From assembly GCA_006384855.1 (NCBI GenBank), contig VCJN01002175.1, forward strand, positions 1-64,000: DNA of 64,000 bases. Direction: 5' to 3'. Positions 10,731-25,700 of the stretch are shown in pieces (position 1 is the stretch's first letter; each line of letters starts with the position of its first letter). The position numbers were made by a program, and so were the translations under genes. The notes beneath the pieces were generated by a model. The model searched no databases. It had not been told where the DNA came from and saw nothing but the letters and a program-made list of their open reading frames with translations. The DNA comes from Tetraselmis striata (lineage: Eukaryota > Chlorophyta > Chlorodendrophyceae > Chlorodendrales > Chlorodendraceae).

Positions 10731-13700
10731 GGCACAGATGTCATCGAATACTACGCCACGTACGGCCATGACGCGAGGATCAAGGTGTTTCACTGCAACC
10801 AGCGCTATGGGCGCCATGAAGGCAGTCCGTACGAGCTGCTTGTGGTCCCCAGGGAGCAGGTGCACAAGGAGTACTACACAATCTCGGCGTCTGGGGTCGT
10901 GTACTGCCCCGGGGACCCCAACTTTGAGACGGAGTTCATTCCCATCGGCGAGTGGCTTCGAGAGACGAGCATCTACAACCTGATGCGCACGCTGAAGTTC
11001 TTCAAGTACTACTTCACGCAAAAGATGTTCCGAATTTGGCGCAAGGTGCTGCTGCTGCTGGCGGCTGCATGGCCCTTGCAAACCACCTGCGACCCAATCC
11101 GTGCGTGGTGACGAGCCCCGCGCTGCGCCCCCACCCAACACAGAACGCCCAGGCACGGGCGTTTCAGCGAGTGCGGGAGAAGCTGGAGGCGCGCATGTTC
11201 CTCGCAAAGCCTGACTTCTGCAAGTGCATCATGGACCTGCGTGGCCTCCTGTTTGAGATGAACCAGGCGCAGCTGATTGATATCAAGACGGACACCGCGC
11301 ACCATCTCCGCGACCTGGTGACCCCCTCCTCCCCCCCCCCCCCTCCCGCGCACTAACTCCTCCCGCTCTCTCTGTTCACGCACAACATGACAATTTGGCA
11401 TTCCTGGCAGACAGTGTGTGTCTCAATCCATGGCGGGAGGCCTTCAACCTGTGCAGACTAATCGATGCCTGGCTGCACGTCATGTCCCAAAAAACCATGT
11501 CCTGACCATGATGCCAAGGATGCCGTCCAGCAGTCGTCGTACTGTTGTATCACGGGCGAATTGACCCCTGATCCCCTCCCCCCCACCCCATTCTCTCCCC
11601 TCTTTCAACCACCTTGGACACTGACAGGTTCCGGATCAGACGGAGCATCGCAAGGCCAAGATATTCCCCATGCTGGAGAGGCTGGTGCAGCGCATGGTGC
11701 AGCGCGTGTGGGTACACTGCCAAGACGTGAGCACCGCGGAGGTCCTCGTCCGCAAGGAGGTGGAGGTCGCGGCGAGTGACCCATCCAACGGCGCCACCAA
11801 GGGCGCATCCACCACGCGCATCAAGATGGAGCGCATGGAGCGCGCCAAGCGGCACCGGCAGCTGGTGAAGGACGTGGGGTTGCTGGCTAATCTGGTCCGC
11901 ATGGCGGACTACATGCTGGTCGAGTCTGGCGTGCAGCTGCTCACAGAGACGCTGCAGCGGCTGCAGTCCACGTTCTCCAACCACTCGGTGCTCGTCACGT
12001 CCGTTTCATTCACGGAGGATAGCATACACTTTTCGCCGACTGATGACGAGGTGATGGTGGAGTTCAACACCAAGATTGTGGAGGAGACGGTCAAGATGGT
12101 CAAGTCTCTGCCGCGCGTTCTGGAGGACAAGAACTTCACAATGCTGTTCCCAACGCCCGCGCCCCGTGGGCCAGACCCCACCACCATCATCATCTCCCAG
12201 CGCGCTCTCAACAGTGCGCGCCGCAGCCTCGACTCTGTCATCCGCAAGTCCTTCCAGAAGGCTGCGGACTACGCCGCCGTGTTTGAGGAGGTCCGCATGG
12301 TGCAGCACTTCAAGACAACGTGGGACGAGAAGGAGTATAAGGCAGTCAAGCGCGACGTGCAGGAGTTCCGCCAGGACATGGTGCTGCTCAAGCAGTGGTC
12401 GGACGATGTCGCGGCCATGAAAGTGGGCGAGGCGGTGGGCGTGCTGCACGTTGACAGCCAGGGCATGCAGACCGACCTGCACGCGACGCTGAACAAGGCG
12501 CTGGACGTACTGAAGCAGCTGCTCACTGTCGCCGCGCGCAAGCAGTGCCTGTCGGCAAGTCCCCCCCCCCCCCTCCCCCCCTTGCAGTGACGGCCGCATC
12601 CACCCTTGTCGTCATGCCAGTCTCTGCCGCCGGCCCCGCGCAGGTGCTGGAGACGTTCTCCAAGCTGGAGAAGAAGCTGGGAGACCGCCCGGTCAAGCTG
12701 GAGGATTTCGCCTCGTTCTACAAGAACCATGTCGAGCTGTCCGAGTCCAAGGCCAAGTATGCCGAGAGCAACCAGATGGTTGTGGACATGTATGAGATGC
12801 TGACGACATATGGCGGCAAGGTCCCGCCTAACGACCAGCTCAACCTGGACGACCTGAAGGACATGGTGACCGCGTACACCAAGGTGGGCATCTGCATCAG
12901 AGTGCTGGCATCTGGCTCTGCAGCTTGCATCTGGCGTGGTGCTGGCGTTTGGCAGGGCGGCGCACTGACGTGTCTGGGCGGCTCCTTTTTCAGGCTATGG
13001 AGGAGAGCTCGGCGTTCATTGACGAGCGCAAGGCCGGCATGATCAGCGTGCTGCAGAAGAATGCCAAGGAGATGCTGTCCGACCTGCAAGCTGTGGTGGA
13101 CGAGATGCACAGCGGCAAGTACGACAAGGCAGAGAAGTCGCCCAAGAAGATGATGGAGCACATCAAGGAGCTCAGGACCAACTTCATGTCTTGTGCGCAC
13201 CCGTGTCGCGGAACCCCCCCAACCTTTCCAATTCCCAGCCCCCAGCGCTCCCAGACCTGCCGCAGCCCTGCTCGCTTGTGCTCACAGCGCCGCATGTGTG
13301 CCGGACTATCAGGTGATGAGCGCGCCAAGCGCTTTGCTGGCTACGAGGCGCTCTTTGGGCTGCAGCCTTCGGACTTTTCGCGGGTCGACCAGGCCAACAA
13401 GGAGCTGCAGTGGCACTCCAACAAGTGGACCTACCTGCATGACTTCATCAAGCTCACCGAGAGCTGGATGGATGGTGCGTACGTATTCTCACCCATTTGC
13501 CCCTGCGTGGGCCAGTTGTTCGGCGGGCAGGTCGGCGTCTGTGCAGTGGGTCGCGCTCCCCACCTCCCATCCCCTGCCACTGAACGCTGCACCGGCGTCG
13601 CGGGGTGTGCAGGCCAGTGCAACTCCCTGGATCCCGAGGTCATGCAATCCAGCACGGACGAGTACACCAAGTGGAACTACAAGATGGGCAAGATGCGCAA

Positions 13701-16700
13701 GGATGACACCGTGGTGCAGCGGCTGCACAGCTACCTGGAGGAGTTCAAGCTCAACCTGCCGCTGTTGATCGAGCTCGCAAACCCGGCGCTGGAGGGGCGC
13801 CACTGGGAGCAGGTCTTTACCATCATGGGCTCCAAGTATGAGTACGGGATGGAGTTTACGCCGCGCGACCTGGTGGACAACGGCATCCTGGCCAAGATGG
13901 AGCAGGTGCAGGTGGTGTGCGCCAGCGCGTCCAAGGAGTACTCGATGCTCAAGACGCTGGAGAAGATGGAGGTGGAGTTCGCGCCGGTGGAGTTTCGCAC
14001 GATGCCGTACAAGGACACCGGCACCTTTGTGCTGGGCGGCATCGACGATATCCAGCTGCTGCTGGATGACCAGATTGTCAAGGTGCAGGCGATGAACGCC
14101 AGCCCCTTTGTCAAGCCATTTGCCGAGCGCGCGAAGCACTGGGAGAAGACGCTCATCACCATGCAGGTAAAGCCCACCCAACCAGAGCCCTCTGGTTACG
14201 CCGCATCGGGTCTCCGCCGTGTTGCCGCCCGGTGTTGCCGGTCCCCTGAGATGCCCGATTCTGCTCCTCCCGCAGGACATGCTGGACAACTGGCTCAAAT
14301 GCCAGTCGACGTGGCTCTACCTGGAGCCGATCTTCAGCAGCGATGACATCGTCAAGCAGATGCCCGAGGAGGGCGAGAAGTTCCGGCAGGTGGACAGCAT
14401 GTGGCGCAGCATGCAGCAGAGCACACACGAGAACCCGAACGCCGTGGAGATCGCGCAGGACGAGTCGCGCGTGGATCGCCTGGTGCGCTCCGGCCCATGC
14501 CAGTCTGGCCCGGCCACGTACTTGCATGCCATGCGCGCACATGGCGGGTCAGGTGGGCCGCGTACCCGTGATGACTAACTGGGGGGGCGGGCTTGTATCG
14601 CAGGTTGAGGCCAACGAGTTGCTGGAGGAAATCCAGAAGGGTCTGGCAGCGTACCTGGAGAAGAAGCGCCTGTTCTTCCCGCGTTTCTTCTTCCTCTCCA
14701 ACGACGAGATGCTGGAGATCCTGAGTGAGACCAAGGACCCCACGCGCGTGCAACCGCACCTGAAGAAGTGCTTTGAGGGCGTGGACCTGCTGGAGTTTCA
14801 GGAAGACCTCACCATCACGGCCATGACCTCCATCGAGAAGGAGAGCGTGCCGTTCAAGAACATCATCGACACCAACAAGGCGCGCGGCAGCGTGGAGAAG
14901 TGGCTCGTGGAGGTCGAAGAGCGCATGTTTGAGAGCATCCACCACCAGACCAGCCTCGGCCTGGAGGACTACAGCAGCAAGCCGCGCCATGAGTGGGTGC
15001 TCCAGTGGCCAGGCATGGTCGTGCTTGTGGTCACCGGCATGTTCTGGACCAAGGGCGTGGAGGATACGCTCAATGCGCAGGACATCAACCAGGTCGCGGC
15101 CTTTGAGAAGCAGTGCACCTCCGACCTGATGCGCATCGTGGACCTCGTCCGCGGCGACCTCACCAAGCTCGAGCGCGCCACGCTGGGCGCGCTGGTGGTC
15201 ATGGACGTGCACGCGCGAGACGTGGTGACCAACCTCGTCCGGGACAACGTGTGCGACATCAAGGACTTTGCCTGGCAGGCGCAGCTGCGGACCTACTGGG
15301 AGGCAGATGAGGAGGTACGCCTGTGCCAAATGTCGATGCTGCGCACCACCGAACTGAGGCCCCTGTGCAGTCTTACTAAACAGTTTATTAGGATGGAAGT
15401 TCAGCATTTAGAATCATAAAGGAATAGAAAATGTGTCGATCGTTTGGATCATTTGGAAAGAAAGCTGACAGATACATTATATTGGTCGTATTGTGGATTG
15501 ATATCAGAAAGCAAAAAGTACACTGTTTGAGTTTGTATTGCCATTCATTCAGGGAAAGTGTATGTGCATTGTTTACTACGAGGTCAAGGAATCCCCGTGT
15601 AAACGGTATAAGAAAATGTGTAGACGACGCGTATACATACGGGTAAGGATTCCTTATCGCGTTCTGTAAGGATTACAAACGCCGTGTAATCATGAAGTGT
15701 ACCAGGCCTGAAGGATTATGTAATCATTCCCACACGTCTAAGCAGTCTATTGCGATGGAACTTCAGCAATGATAATGGGAGGATAGACTACGGTACCGGT
15801 AATAGCAGAATAGTTTAGAGAAAAACACTAGAAGGGTGGCCAAAAACGCCAGGCACCGCCGTTTAGAATTGTTTGCCACCTACAATTTTGATGATTTTGC
15901 CACGGGAGGAAGAGCTTCCAGGCAACTGGCGAGGATTCATACCTCGCCTCATTTTGATGCAGCGCTCGGGGGTGTTTGAAGGCGAAACTAATGGGAGCGC
16001 CATGTCATGCAATCCGCAGGGCGAGAAGGGCATGACCACCATGATGCGCATGATGAGCGCGCAGGTGGAGTACGGGTACGAGTACCTGGGCAACAGCAGC
16101 CGCCTCGTCATCACCCCCCTCACGGACCGATGCTACCGCACGCTCATTGGCGCAATCCATCTCACGCTGGGCGGCGCGCCCGAGGGCCCTGCTGGCACCG
16201 GCAAGACGGAGACCACCAAGGATCTGGCAAAGGCGCTGGCCCGCCAATGCGTCGTCTTCAACTGCTCCGATTCGCTGGATTACATCGCCATGGGCAAGTT
16301 CTTCAAGGGGCTGGCCTCCAGCGGTGCCTGGGCGTGCTTTGACGAGTTCAACCGCATCGACCTGGAGGTAGCCGCCCCGCGGAGCTGCTGGCCGCTACAT
16401 CCTGCGGCAGGACCAGTCTCGCGTTGGCCAAGCTGTGCCGATTACACTGACCCGGGGGTGGTGGCCATGGCAGGTGCTGTCGGTGGTGGCGCAGCAGGTG
16501 CTGGACATCCAGCGGGCGGTGGGGCAGAGGCTGCGGCGCTTCATGTTTGAGGGAACGGAGATGCAGCTCAAGTGGAGCGCTTGGTGCTCCATCACTATGA
16601 ACCCTGGCTATGCTGGTAGGTTCCAGGGCGCCCTCGTGGGGGGCTTTGGGCAGTGAGGCACAGGGGGTGACTGGAAGGAGGGGCTGACTGCGCACGCTGT

Positions 16701-19700
16701 GTGTTGTGGCGGCAGGGCGCAGCGAGCTGCCCGACAACCTGAAGGCTCTGTTCCGCACCGTGGCGATGATGGTGCCCGACTATGCGATGATCAGCGAGAT
16801 CATCCTGTACTCAAATGGCTACCTGGCCGCGCGCGACTGCGCCAAGAAGATCGTGCAGTGCTACAAGCTGTGCAGTGAGCAGCTGTCCAGCCAGGATCAC
16901 TACGACTACGGCATGCGCGCGGTGATTGCCGTGCTGCGCGCCGCCGGCAACCTCAAGCGCCGCTTCCCCAGCGAGGATGAGTACGTGCTGATGCTGCGCT
17001 CCATCATCGACGTCAACCTGTGCAAGTTTCTCTCGCACGACGTGCCGCTGTTCCAGGGCATCATCTCAGACCTCTTCCCGGGCGTCACGCTGCCCAAGCC
17101 CGACTACAACCTGATGGAGATCGCCATGCGCGAGACCTGCGTGGAGATGAACCTGCAGCCCACGGAGTACTTCTTCCTGAAGACCATCCAGCTGTACGAG
17201 ATGATTGTCGTGCGCCACGGCCTCATGATCGTCGGCCTGCCGTTCAGCGGCAAAACCTGCAGCTACCGCGTGCTGGCCGGTGCCCTCACCAAGATGAGCG
17301 CCCGCGGCGAGGAGGGCCAGGTACGTAGGAGCTCCTCCTCCCCCCGGCTTTCCCTGGCCCGACCTGCATCTGCCACTGGCACCGGCGTCAGCTGCGTTGG
17401 TGCAGTTTAACAAGCGCTTTGGGGACGGTCTGGTCGCCATCCCCCCCAATAGCAGAGGTATCCCAGCCTTGCCACGGCGAGGCAGTGCGTCACGCCTGCC
17501 ACTCTGCTCTCTCACTGCTATCTCTCATGACCCGTTGCGCGAGCAGTGGGAGCATTGGACGCAATTGCGCTCCCCCACCGTTGCCGTCCTCCACTGAAGC
17601 TCTCCGTGTCCGCTGTGCTCAATAAATGCAGGAAAAGACTGAGTACCACGTGATCAACCCCAAGTCCATCACTATGGGTCAGCTGTACGGGCAGTTTGAT
17701 CCGGTCAGCCACGAGTGGACGGATGGCATCCTGGCTGTCACCTTCCGCGCCTGCGCCTCCAACCCCTCGCCGGACCGCAAGTGGCTGCTGCTGGACGGGC
17801 CCGTGGATGCCATCTGGATCGAGAACATGAACACGGTGCTCGACGACAACAAGAAGCTGTGCCTCAACAGCGGCGAGATCATCCAGATGAGCCCGCAGAT
17901 GAACATGATCTTCGAGGTGATGGACCTCGCGGTCGCGTCGCCTGCCACCGTCAGCCGCTGCGGCATGGTCTACCTGGAGCCGCACCAGCTCGGCTGGCGC
18001 CCGCTAGTGCTCAGCTGGATTGCGACCCTGCCAGAGCACCTGGGTGCCCATCGGGTGGGACAATCCCCCCCCCCCCCCCCCTGCCGGAATACCCGCATTG
18101 CCCCCTTGTAGAATGGATCACCCGCAAGCAACGTCACCTGACTGTGCACCAAGGAGCCCATGCTAGTCAAGAGCTGGCGTGCTAACTTGGTGTGCGGATG
18201 ACAGGACCACCTGCTCGCGCTCTTTGACTGGCTCGTGCCGGTGGCGCTGAGGTTCAACCGGCGCGAGATCAAGGAGGGCGCGCCCACGCTGGACTCCAAC
18301 CTCGTGTCCACCCTCATGCGCATCTTCACCTCGATGATGGACCACCTGCAGGACGCGGAGGCGGTGGGCGCCATGGAGGAGGCGCGCCTCGCGCTGCATG
18401 TGGAGTCGCTGTTCATCTTTGCGCTGACATGGAGCATCGGCTCGACCGCGGGCGCGGCGGAAGGCCGTAAGCATTTCGACAAGTAAGCGCCAGGATGAGC
18501 AACCCGCTCTGGATGACTGTACTGCGGAGAAGCACCGCCTTGCTACGGACAATCACATTGGCTCAGCGGTGTATTGCAGCGGGATGCATGGCCTGCGCAG
18601 CCAGGGGGCTGACACGCGTGGTTGTTGCTGCCACACAGGTTCTTGCGCGCCGCTGTCGCCTGCGGGCTCCCGGACTACGCGGGCCCCAGCGGCGAGAAGT
18701 ACACCCTCCCGGAGGATATCCCAGAGGGGCACACCACGCTGCAGAGCCCCATGGTCCCCGACACGGACGGCACCACCATCCATGATTGGCTCTTTGACGC
18801 GGCCGCGGACAAGTGGGTGCTATGGGAGAGCCGCCTTGACAACAGTCCCATCGACAAGGCACGCTGCCCTTCGAACACTGTATCGCCAGGGCCGCTACCT
18901 TCCGTGTAGTGGTGTTGACGGATGCGTTGTAGCACTGCCCAGCAGCACTGCCCATGCCATGTCCAGCTTGTTTGTCCTCTGACGAGCATTCGGGGTGTGC
19001 AGGACCTGGAGGTCCGCAAGATCATCGTGCCAACCATCGACACCGTGCGGTACACCTACCTGGTGGACATCGCCATGCAGCACAAGCAGCCCATCCTCCT
19101 GGTCGGGCCCACTGGCACTGGCAAGAGCGCGTACATGCTGCAGTACCTTTACGCCATGGACACCGAGCGCTACGCCACGCCCATCATTGTCGGCTTTTCG
19201 GCGCGCACGTCAGCGAACATGACGCAGTACCTCATCGACGCCAAGCTGGATCGCCGACGGAAGGGCGTGTACGGGCCGCCGGCGGGCAAGGAGGTGGGTG
19301 ATTCCGGCTGCGGCTGCTCCTCGTAAATTTTACCCCAGCACTGATTGCGCTGCTAATGAATGTGGGGGGGGGGGGGGGGGGGGGCACCTGTCTGACTCTG
19401 CTGACCCCCCATCCCCATCCCTGCGCACCAGGTGTGCATCTTTGTGGACGACCTTAACATGCCACAGCTGGAGACCTACGGCGCGCAGCCGCCCATCGAG
19501 CTGCTGCGGCAGTACATGGACCATGGTGGCTGGTACGACCGCGCTAACACCTTCCGCGCGATGGTGGACTGCATGTTTTGTGCGGCGATGGGGCCGCCCG
19601 GCGGGGGCCGCTCCAACATCACGCCGCGCTACCAGCGCCACTTCAACCTCCTGTCCGTCGTGGACTTCGACACCAAGGTGCTCTCCCGGATCTTTGTGAC

Positions 19701-22700
19701 CATCCTGGACTGGTATCTGATAAAGGAGGCCTTCCCCGAGAACATCGCAGACATAAAGAGGAATGTCATCGACGCCTGCGTCGACGTGTACGGCACAGCG
19801 ATGAGCCAGCTGCTGCCCACGCCTACCAAGAGCCACTACACCTTCAACCTGCGCGACATCAGCCGCGTCATGCAGGGCCTGCTGCTCATCAAGCCATCGC
19901 AGGTGCGAATTCCCCTCCTGACCGAGCACTTGAAACGCCGCGGTCGTATGGATAATAGTGCAATCACTGCGCCTGTTTGCGGATAAAAAGAAACTTGCAC
20001 ATGCTGATACGTTGCCCAGCGCAGCCAGGACGTACCGTGTATAGGTTATCGTTTCTGCTACGGTACCTGTGCAGCAAGAGGTAAGAGTACTACACGAGTA
20101 CGGTAGTTCCCGGGAACGGAAAAAAACCAGTAGTTCCTTACCTCGGCCCGACTCTTCCCACGCCGCGCGCCCAGCATGTAAGCAACCCGCCCATCAGTAC
20201 ATCGGTGGCCTTCCCGCCCTTACCCGGTGAACCGCCCCTGCCGCCCGTATTATACCGCCCTTTATTGCAATATATGCCTCATGTATATAATTACTATGCT
20301 GCTGATGTGATGCGCTGAATTCACCGGACGAGTACAAACACTGAGACGCAAACGGTCCGTGCTGAACAAATAATGAAATAATACCGTTTTGACCCCCCGG
20401 GCCGTACGGCTAATAAACTTGTGAAATACCTAAGAACTTACCACGAACAGTACACGCATTATCCACGCAAGACTGCACAACAGTTTATTATTCTCACCAG
20501 GGCTCGCGGCATATAGTAGTAGAAGTCTTCGGTATTAGCGACTATTAGTCATGAGTCAGGGGGCTGTTGTGAGCATCAATTTTATTGTATGCGGATGGTC
20601 GCATTAATGGGGACGTTCTGTATTTTTACCGTATTATACAAGCTTTTAATACTTTTCACGCGCAATTTTTCATACCCGCTGCCTCGCTGTATTCAAATGA
20701 GAGGGGCAAGGCGTGCAGCCTGACGTTGACATTATGAACGATGACTGCGTTCCTGTGGACTGGGTGCCATCAGCTCGGAAAAGGCGCTGTCGCCAAGGAG
20801 AAGTTCCTGAGGCTGTGGACACACGAGATACTGAGGGTGTTCTACGATCGCCTGGTGGACGCGGAGGACTGCACTTGGTTCCTCGGGGTGCTCAAGACCA
20901 CCTTCACCACGCACTTCTCTGATGACCTGGACCGTGTATTCCGGACCCTGACAGGTGAGAGCCGTTCATACTTTTAGCCGTTCGTATGTAATCGTGTGAT
21001 GCAAAAAGACCAGATTGTAGTACTGTAGCACATGCAGTGCGAGCAGGAGCGCTACCGTTAAGGAGATCAACGCAAGCCTACTCGTACGAACTGGGGCTGT
21101 CACACACACTCACATGCTGCCGAAGACTGAGTGATATACAGTTTACAATCCGAATTGTATTTCTGTTTTCTACTGGTTTCCCCCCTCCCCCATTTTCTGG
21201 GGACTTTTTAGGCACTTGCTAAATGTGATAAAATACAATGTGCTGGCCTAAGTATGTAAGGGCGATACCATTCTTATTTGTCACCAAGTATTGGCTAACT
21301 CATTGCTCCTATTACCTTGGGGCAATAACGCAGCATGGAGTATCCGGCTACTCATCAACTCCGTCAACTGTAAGAATCGCGTACTGTACGGGGTATTATT
21401 ATGGAGTATTATTATTATGGAGTATTATACGACCGTCATATTGCACGACCGAACGTTTCTCTTGCATCTACCCCATGCAACTATTTATACGACCGTCAAA
21501 AAAACGACCGTCATATTGTACCCTCATAGTACGACACCGGAACACGTACTAATCGGCTGGTCAGGGCGGCTGCGGCCGTATTTTTTTTTTGCGGTCGTAC
21601 GGATATTTTACTGTATGGGGTTTAAGACTCGAACCTATGGTATGCAAGGAAACAAAAACCCGGGGCGGCAACTACTCAGCACACTTACCCGTGCTGGTAC
21701 GAGTAGTAAGGATTATACCCGCTTTGCTAATTGATGATGTCGCGTAATTATTCGCGTCGTCTGGCCGGGTGCGATACGAGGTCCTAATCCTTACCTGTGG
21801 GCGCTACCCGTACAACTATGCGAGCGCGGCTTTTTTGTAGCGGTGGATTTCTTTCTACTAACACTGGCCTTTTTAATTCAAAAGCGCGAGCACACAGGTA
21901 CCTAAGGATTTATTATTATGTAAAATATATTAAATACATGTGCACCTAAGGATTTGTGTTCATCCTGCTGCACGGCTTCCCGCCCTACCTTGCGCTGCTG
22001 CTTGTCTCGCGTTGTCGCGGCGTAATCTTATATTTGTCTTCGCGCGGTAGTTGTTTTTTTGTTTTCCCGCCCCCGCTTCGAAATCCGAAATATATATATA
22101 ATCGCGTCCTGCTCCTGCTATACCGGTACTGGTACTTGTACGGGCACAGAAGGGTGAAGCGCAGTAGCCCGCGCGCAAGCATCTCAGGCGCGTTATCCTT
22201 CATACAAATATATCAGTACGGTATCCAATCCTTAATTAATCTTTGACATCTATATCCCCGCTTGGAGGCACCAGCGCCCCCCCCCCCCCCCCCCCCCCCT
22301 CGGAGATTCAGCGTAAAGTACAGATACTCTGCGCGCAATGAATTATAAAGCCGTGCATTTCCAGACTACGGTCCGCGACCCCACGTAATGCTTAACACCC
22401 ACGTAATGCTTATCACATTTCAATGATTCGGTGCACTCGCGGGTCATCCAAAAAGTAATATTAATGAATATTTTGAAGAAGTGTAAACGAATCGAAACAT
22501 CCGAATATGCTTTACTTTTATTACATAAGGGCTTTCACAAAAGCGCACTACAAACAGAACTAACAGCAACTATGAAATATGCTATACGGTAATACTATTC
22601 GTGCCATATTCAGATATAGCGACTATTTCAAGATTATATTGTCTCTTCGCTGTTTTCATATTTTCTCTTCGCGGGGGCCGAAAACAATAATATGTTGTAT

Positions 22701-25700
22701 TGATACGGGGGCTCGTGTATGTTTAAAACACTAAAAACCCCTGCTTGGCCCGGGGCTCACCCGCAGGCGGTTCCGCAGCAGCCGCTGGAACAAAAACAGT
22801 ACCTGTAATATGTTCAATACAATATGGTATATTGTCACTTGTTGCTGCATTCTTATTTCATTATTATTATGTATTAACTGTATGCTGACTCGTAATTGTT
22901 ATCAATCGTCCACGCCCTCTTTGCCCGCATGCTCTCTCTACCTATGTTGTCCTCGCGGTGCTACTGCTGCCCCGCAGGCCACCAGGCGCTATGGCCTTCC
23001 TTTGTAGCGTTGCAATGCCGTGGCGCTGAGGCTAATACACGCACCAATTCCATGCAGACGGCAAGCCCGTCGGCACGGAGGACCTCAGGCGCCTCTTCTT
23101 TGGCGACTACATGAGCGAGGAGGAGGAGCGGGTCAAGAGGCTGTATGACGAGGTGGAGGCCCATGCCAATTCAGTATTATCCTATGCCAGGCGCTGTTTT
23201 CCACATGCTGCACTCCGGCAACATTCCGGCTCACAATCTGTGGCTGGGTGCTCCGGCGGCAGGTGACGGATGTGCCAGCGTGCATGTCCAAGATGGAGGA
23301 GCTGCTGACAGACCACAACGCGACCAGCAAGCGGCCAATGAACCTGGCCATCTTTCTATATGCTGTGGAGCACATCAGCCGCATCTGCCGCGTGCTCAAG
23401 CAGCCGGGCGGCCACATGCTCAACGTCGGCCTCGGCGGCAGTGGGCGGCAGAGCCTGACTCGGCTGTCCGCCTACATCTGCGGCATGGACACCTACCAGA
23501 TTGAAATCTCCAAGAGCTATGCTGCGTCAGACTGGCGTGACGACCTCAAGCGCTTCACACGCCAGGCGGGCTCCACCAACACCCCCACTGTCTTCCTCTT
23601 CAGCGACTCGCAGATCAAGTACGAGTCCTTTGTGGAGGACATCAACAACCTGCTAAACGCCGGAGAGGTGCGCAGTGGCATGCCATTGCATCGCCGTCCA
23701 GCCGCGCATCTGCGCCCATCCTACCTCAGCCCAGTACATTCCGCACAAACACCCCTGTCTACCTGACCCCTCTATCTATTACCCTTACGTGTCTTCATAT
23801 ATATATTGTTTATCAACTTCTCTTCCGTCTCTTCTTTTAGACATATATCGACTTCTCTTGCGTGTCTTCTTATATATAGTTGCATCGACTTCCTCTGCGT
23901 GTCTTCATTCATGTATTTCGATGTATTTCTCTTGTGTGTCTCTCACTTGGTCATTACCATGATGCTGACCCCCATCACCCACCCCATCCGGTGGTGCAGG
24001 TCCCCAACATGTTTCCATACGACGAGCGCGCGGCCGTGCTGGAGGCCTGCCGCGTACAGGCCAAGAAGGATGGCCTCGAGCTGGAGACGCCCGCAGAGCT
24101 GTGGCTCTACTTCATCGACCGCACCAAGGCCAACCTGCACATCGTGCTGTGCTTCAGCCCCATCGGCGATGCCTTCCGGGAGCGCTTGCGACAGTTCCCC
24201 TCCCTCGTCAACTGCTGCACGATCGATTGGTTCCAGATCTGGCCCAAGGTTCCACCTCCCGGCACCCCCCTCCCCTCCTTCCTGCTCATCTCTACTTCCT
24301 GGATGCAAGATACCGTTTCCGCACATTCGCAACACACCAATTGCACAGGCACAACCGGTATTGCATTGGATGCACAACGTGCCATGTTCACCTGTGCATC
24401 AGCGAGTGGATTACATGATCATGCGTTACCTCATCATCGCCTACCAGCTGCATAGAGCGGTGTGCCTGGCTGACACGTGGCTGTTCGTGTGCCACCTGTC
24501 AGGACGCGCTGGAGGCAGTGGCACTGAAGTTCCTGAAGGACGTCGACGTACCGGACAAGCAGCGGCACGACATCATGGCGATGTGCGAGACGTTCCACAC
24601 CGACGTGCGCAACCTGGCCGCCGACTTCCTGCGAGAGACCGGCCGCACGTACTACCTCACACCGACCTCGTACCTGGAGCTCATCACGATGTTCACCAAC
24701 CTGCTGGGAATCAAGCGCTCCGAGACCGAGGCCGCCAAGCGGCGGTACAACGTGGGCCTGGAGAAGCTGGAGTTCACTGCCGGGCAGGTCAAGGTCATGC
24801 AGAACGAGCTGACGGCGCTGAAGCCCGACTTGGAAAAGACGGTGGTGGAGACCGATGCGCTCATGGCGCGTGTCCAGAAGGAGAAGGTGCGCCTGCTGCG
24901 CTCCCGGGATGCTGCGGCCCCCTCCCTCTCCCACACCTCTCACGGGCAACATGCACCTGCCGCCCCAGGAGCTTGGTCGGCCGTGGGCTGTTGGTTGGTT
25001 CATCAGCTGTGGGCTGCAGGCTGATGTCGCCATGACTGGCATCCCTCTCAGGTCGAGGTTGTGGAGCCCAAGAAGGCGGTGGTGGACAAGGAGGTCGAGA
25101 AGGCAAAGGTGGCGGCCGATGCCGCTAACGCGATCAAGTCCGAGTGCGAGGAGGCCCTGGGCGAGGCGATGCCCATCCTCAACGCAGCCATCTCCGCGCT
25201 GGACACCATCAAGCCGGCGGACATCAAGCTGGTGCAGAGCTTCAAGAACCCGCCCGCCACGATCAAGCTGGTGCTGGAGGCGGTGTGCGTGCTGCTGCAG
25301 GTCAAACCAGCGCGCGTGAAGGACCCCAACAGCGGCCAGATGGTGCAGGACTACTGGGACCCAAGCAAGAAACTGCTGAGCGACCCCAATTTTGTGGGCA
25401 CACTCAAGGCCTACGACAAGGACAACGTGCCGCCCAAGGTCATTGAGGCCATCCGCAAGACGTACACCTCCAACCCCGACTTCACGCCCACCAACGCCGC
25501 CAAGGCCTCCAGTGCCGCGGAGGGCATGTGCAAGTGGGTGTGCGCCATGGACTCGTATGACAAGGTGCGGCACGGCGCGCCTCGCCTTTCACGCGGGCGC
25601 GGCCGTCTCCCTCCCCTGGCCCCGCTTGCCGTACCCATCATTGTGTACGAGTGCCGGCGCGGGAATGAGAACATGTGTGAGTACAGACCCACCCTGCCTG

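Noticed and set aside
14352-15407. 351-codon open frame on the - strand
   Set aside because: Exactly antisense to conserved dynein linker exons. High third-position GC keeps the complementary frame open.
17397-17597. Extra dynein exon in the intron 17321-17631
   Set aside because: The flanking exons join in phase 0 to a sequence that matches other dyneins without additional residues.
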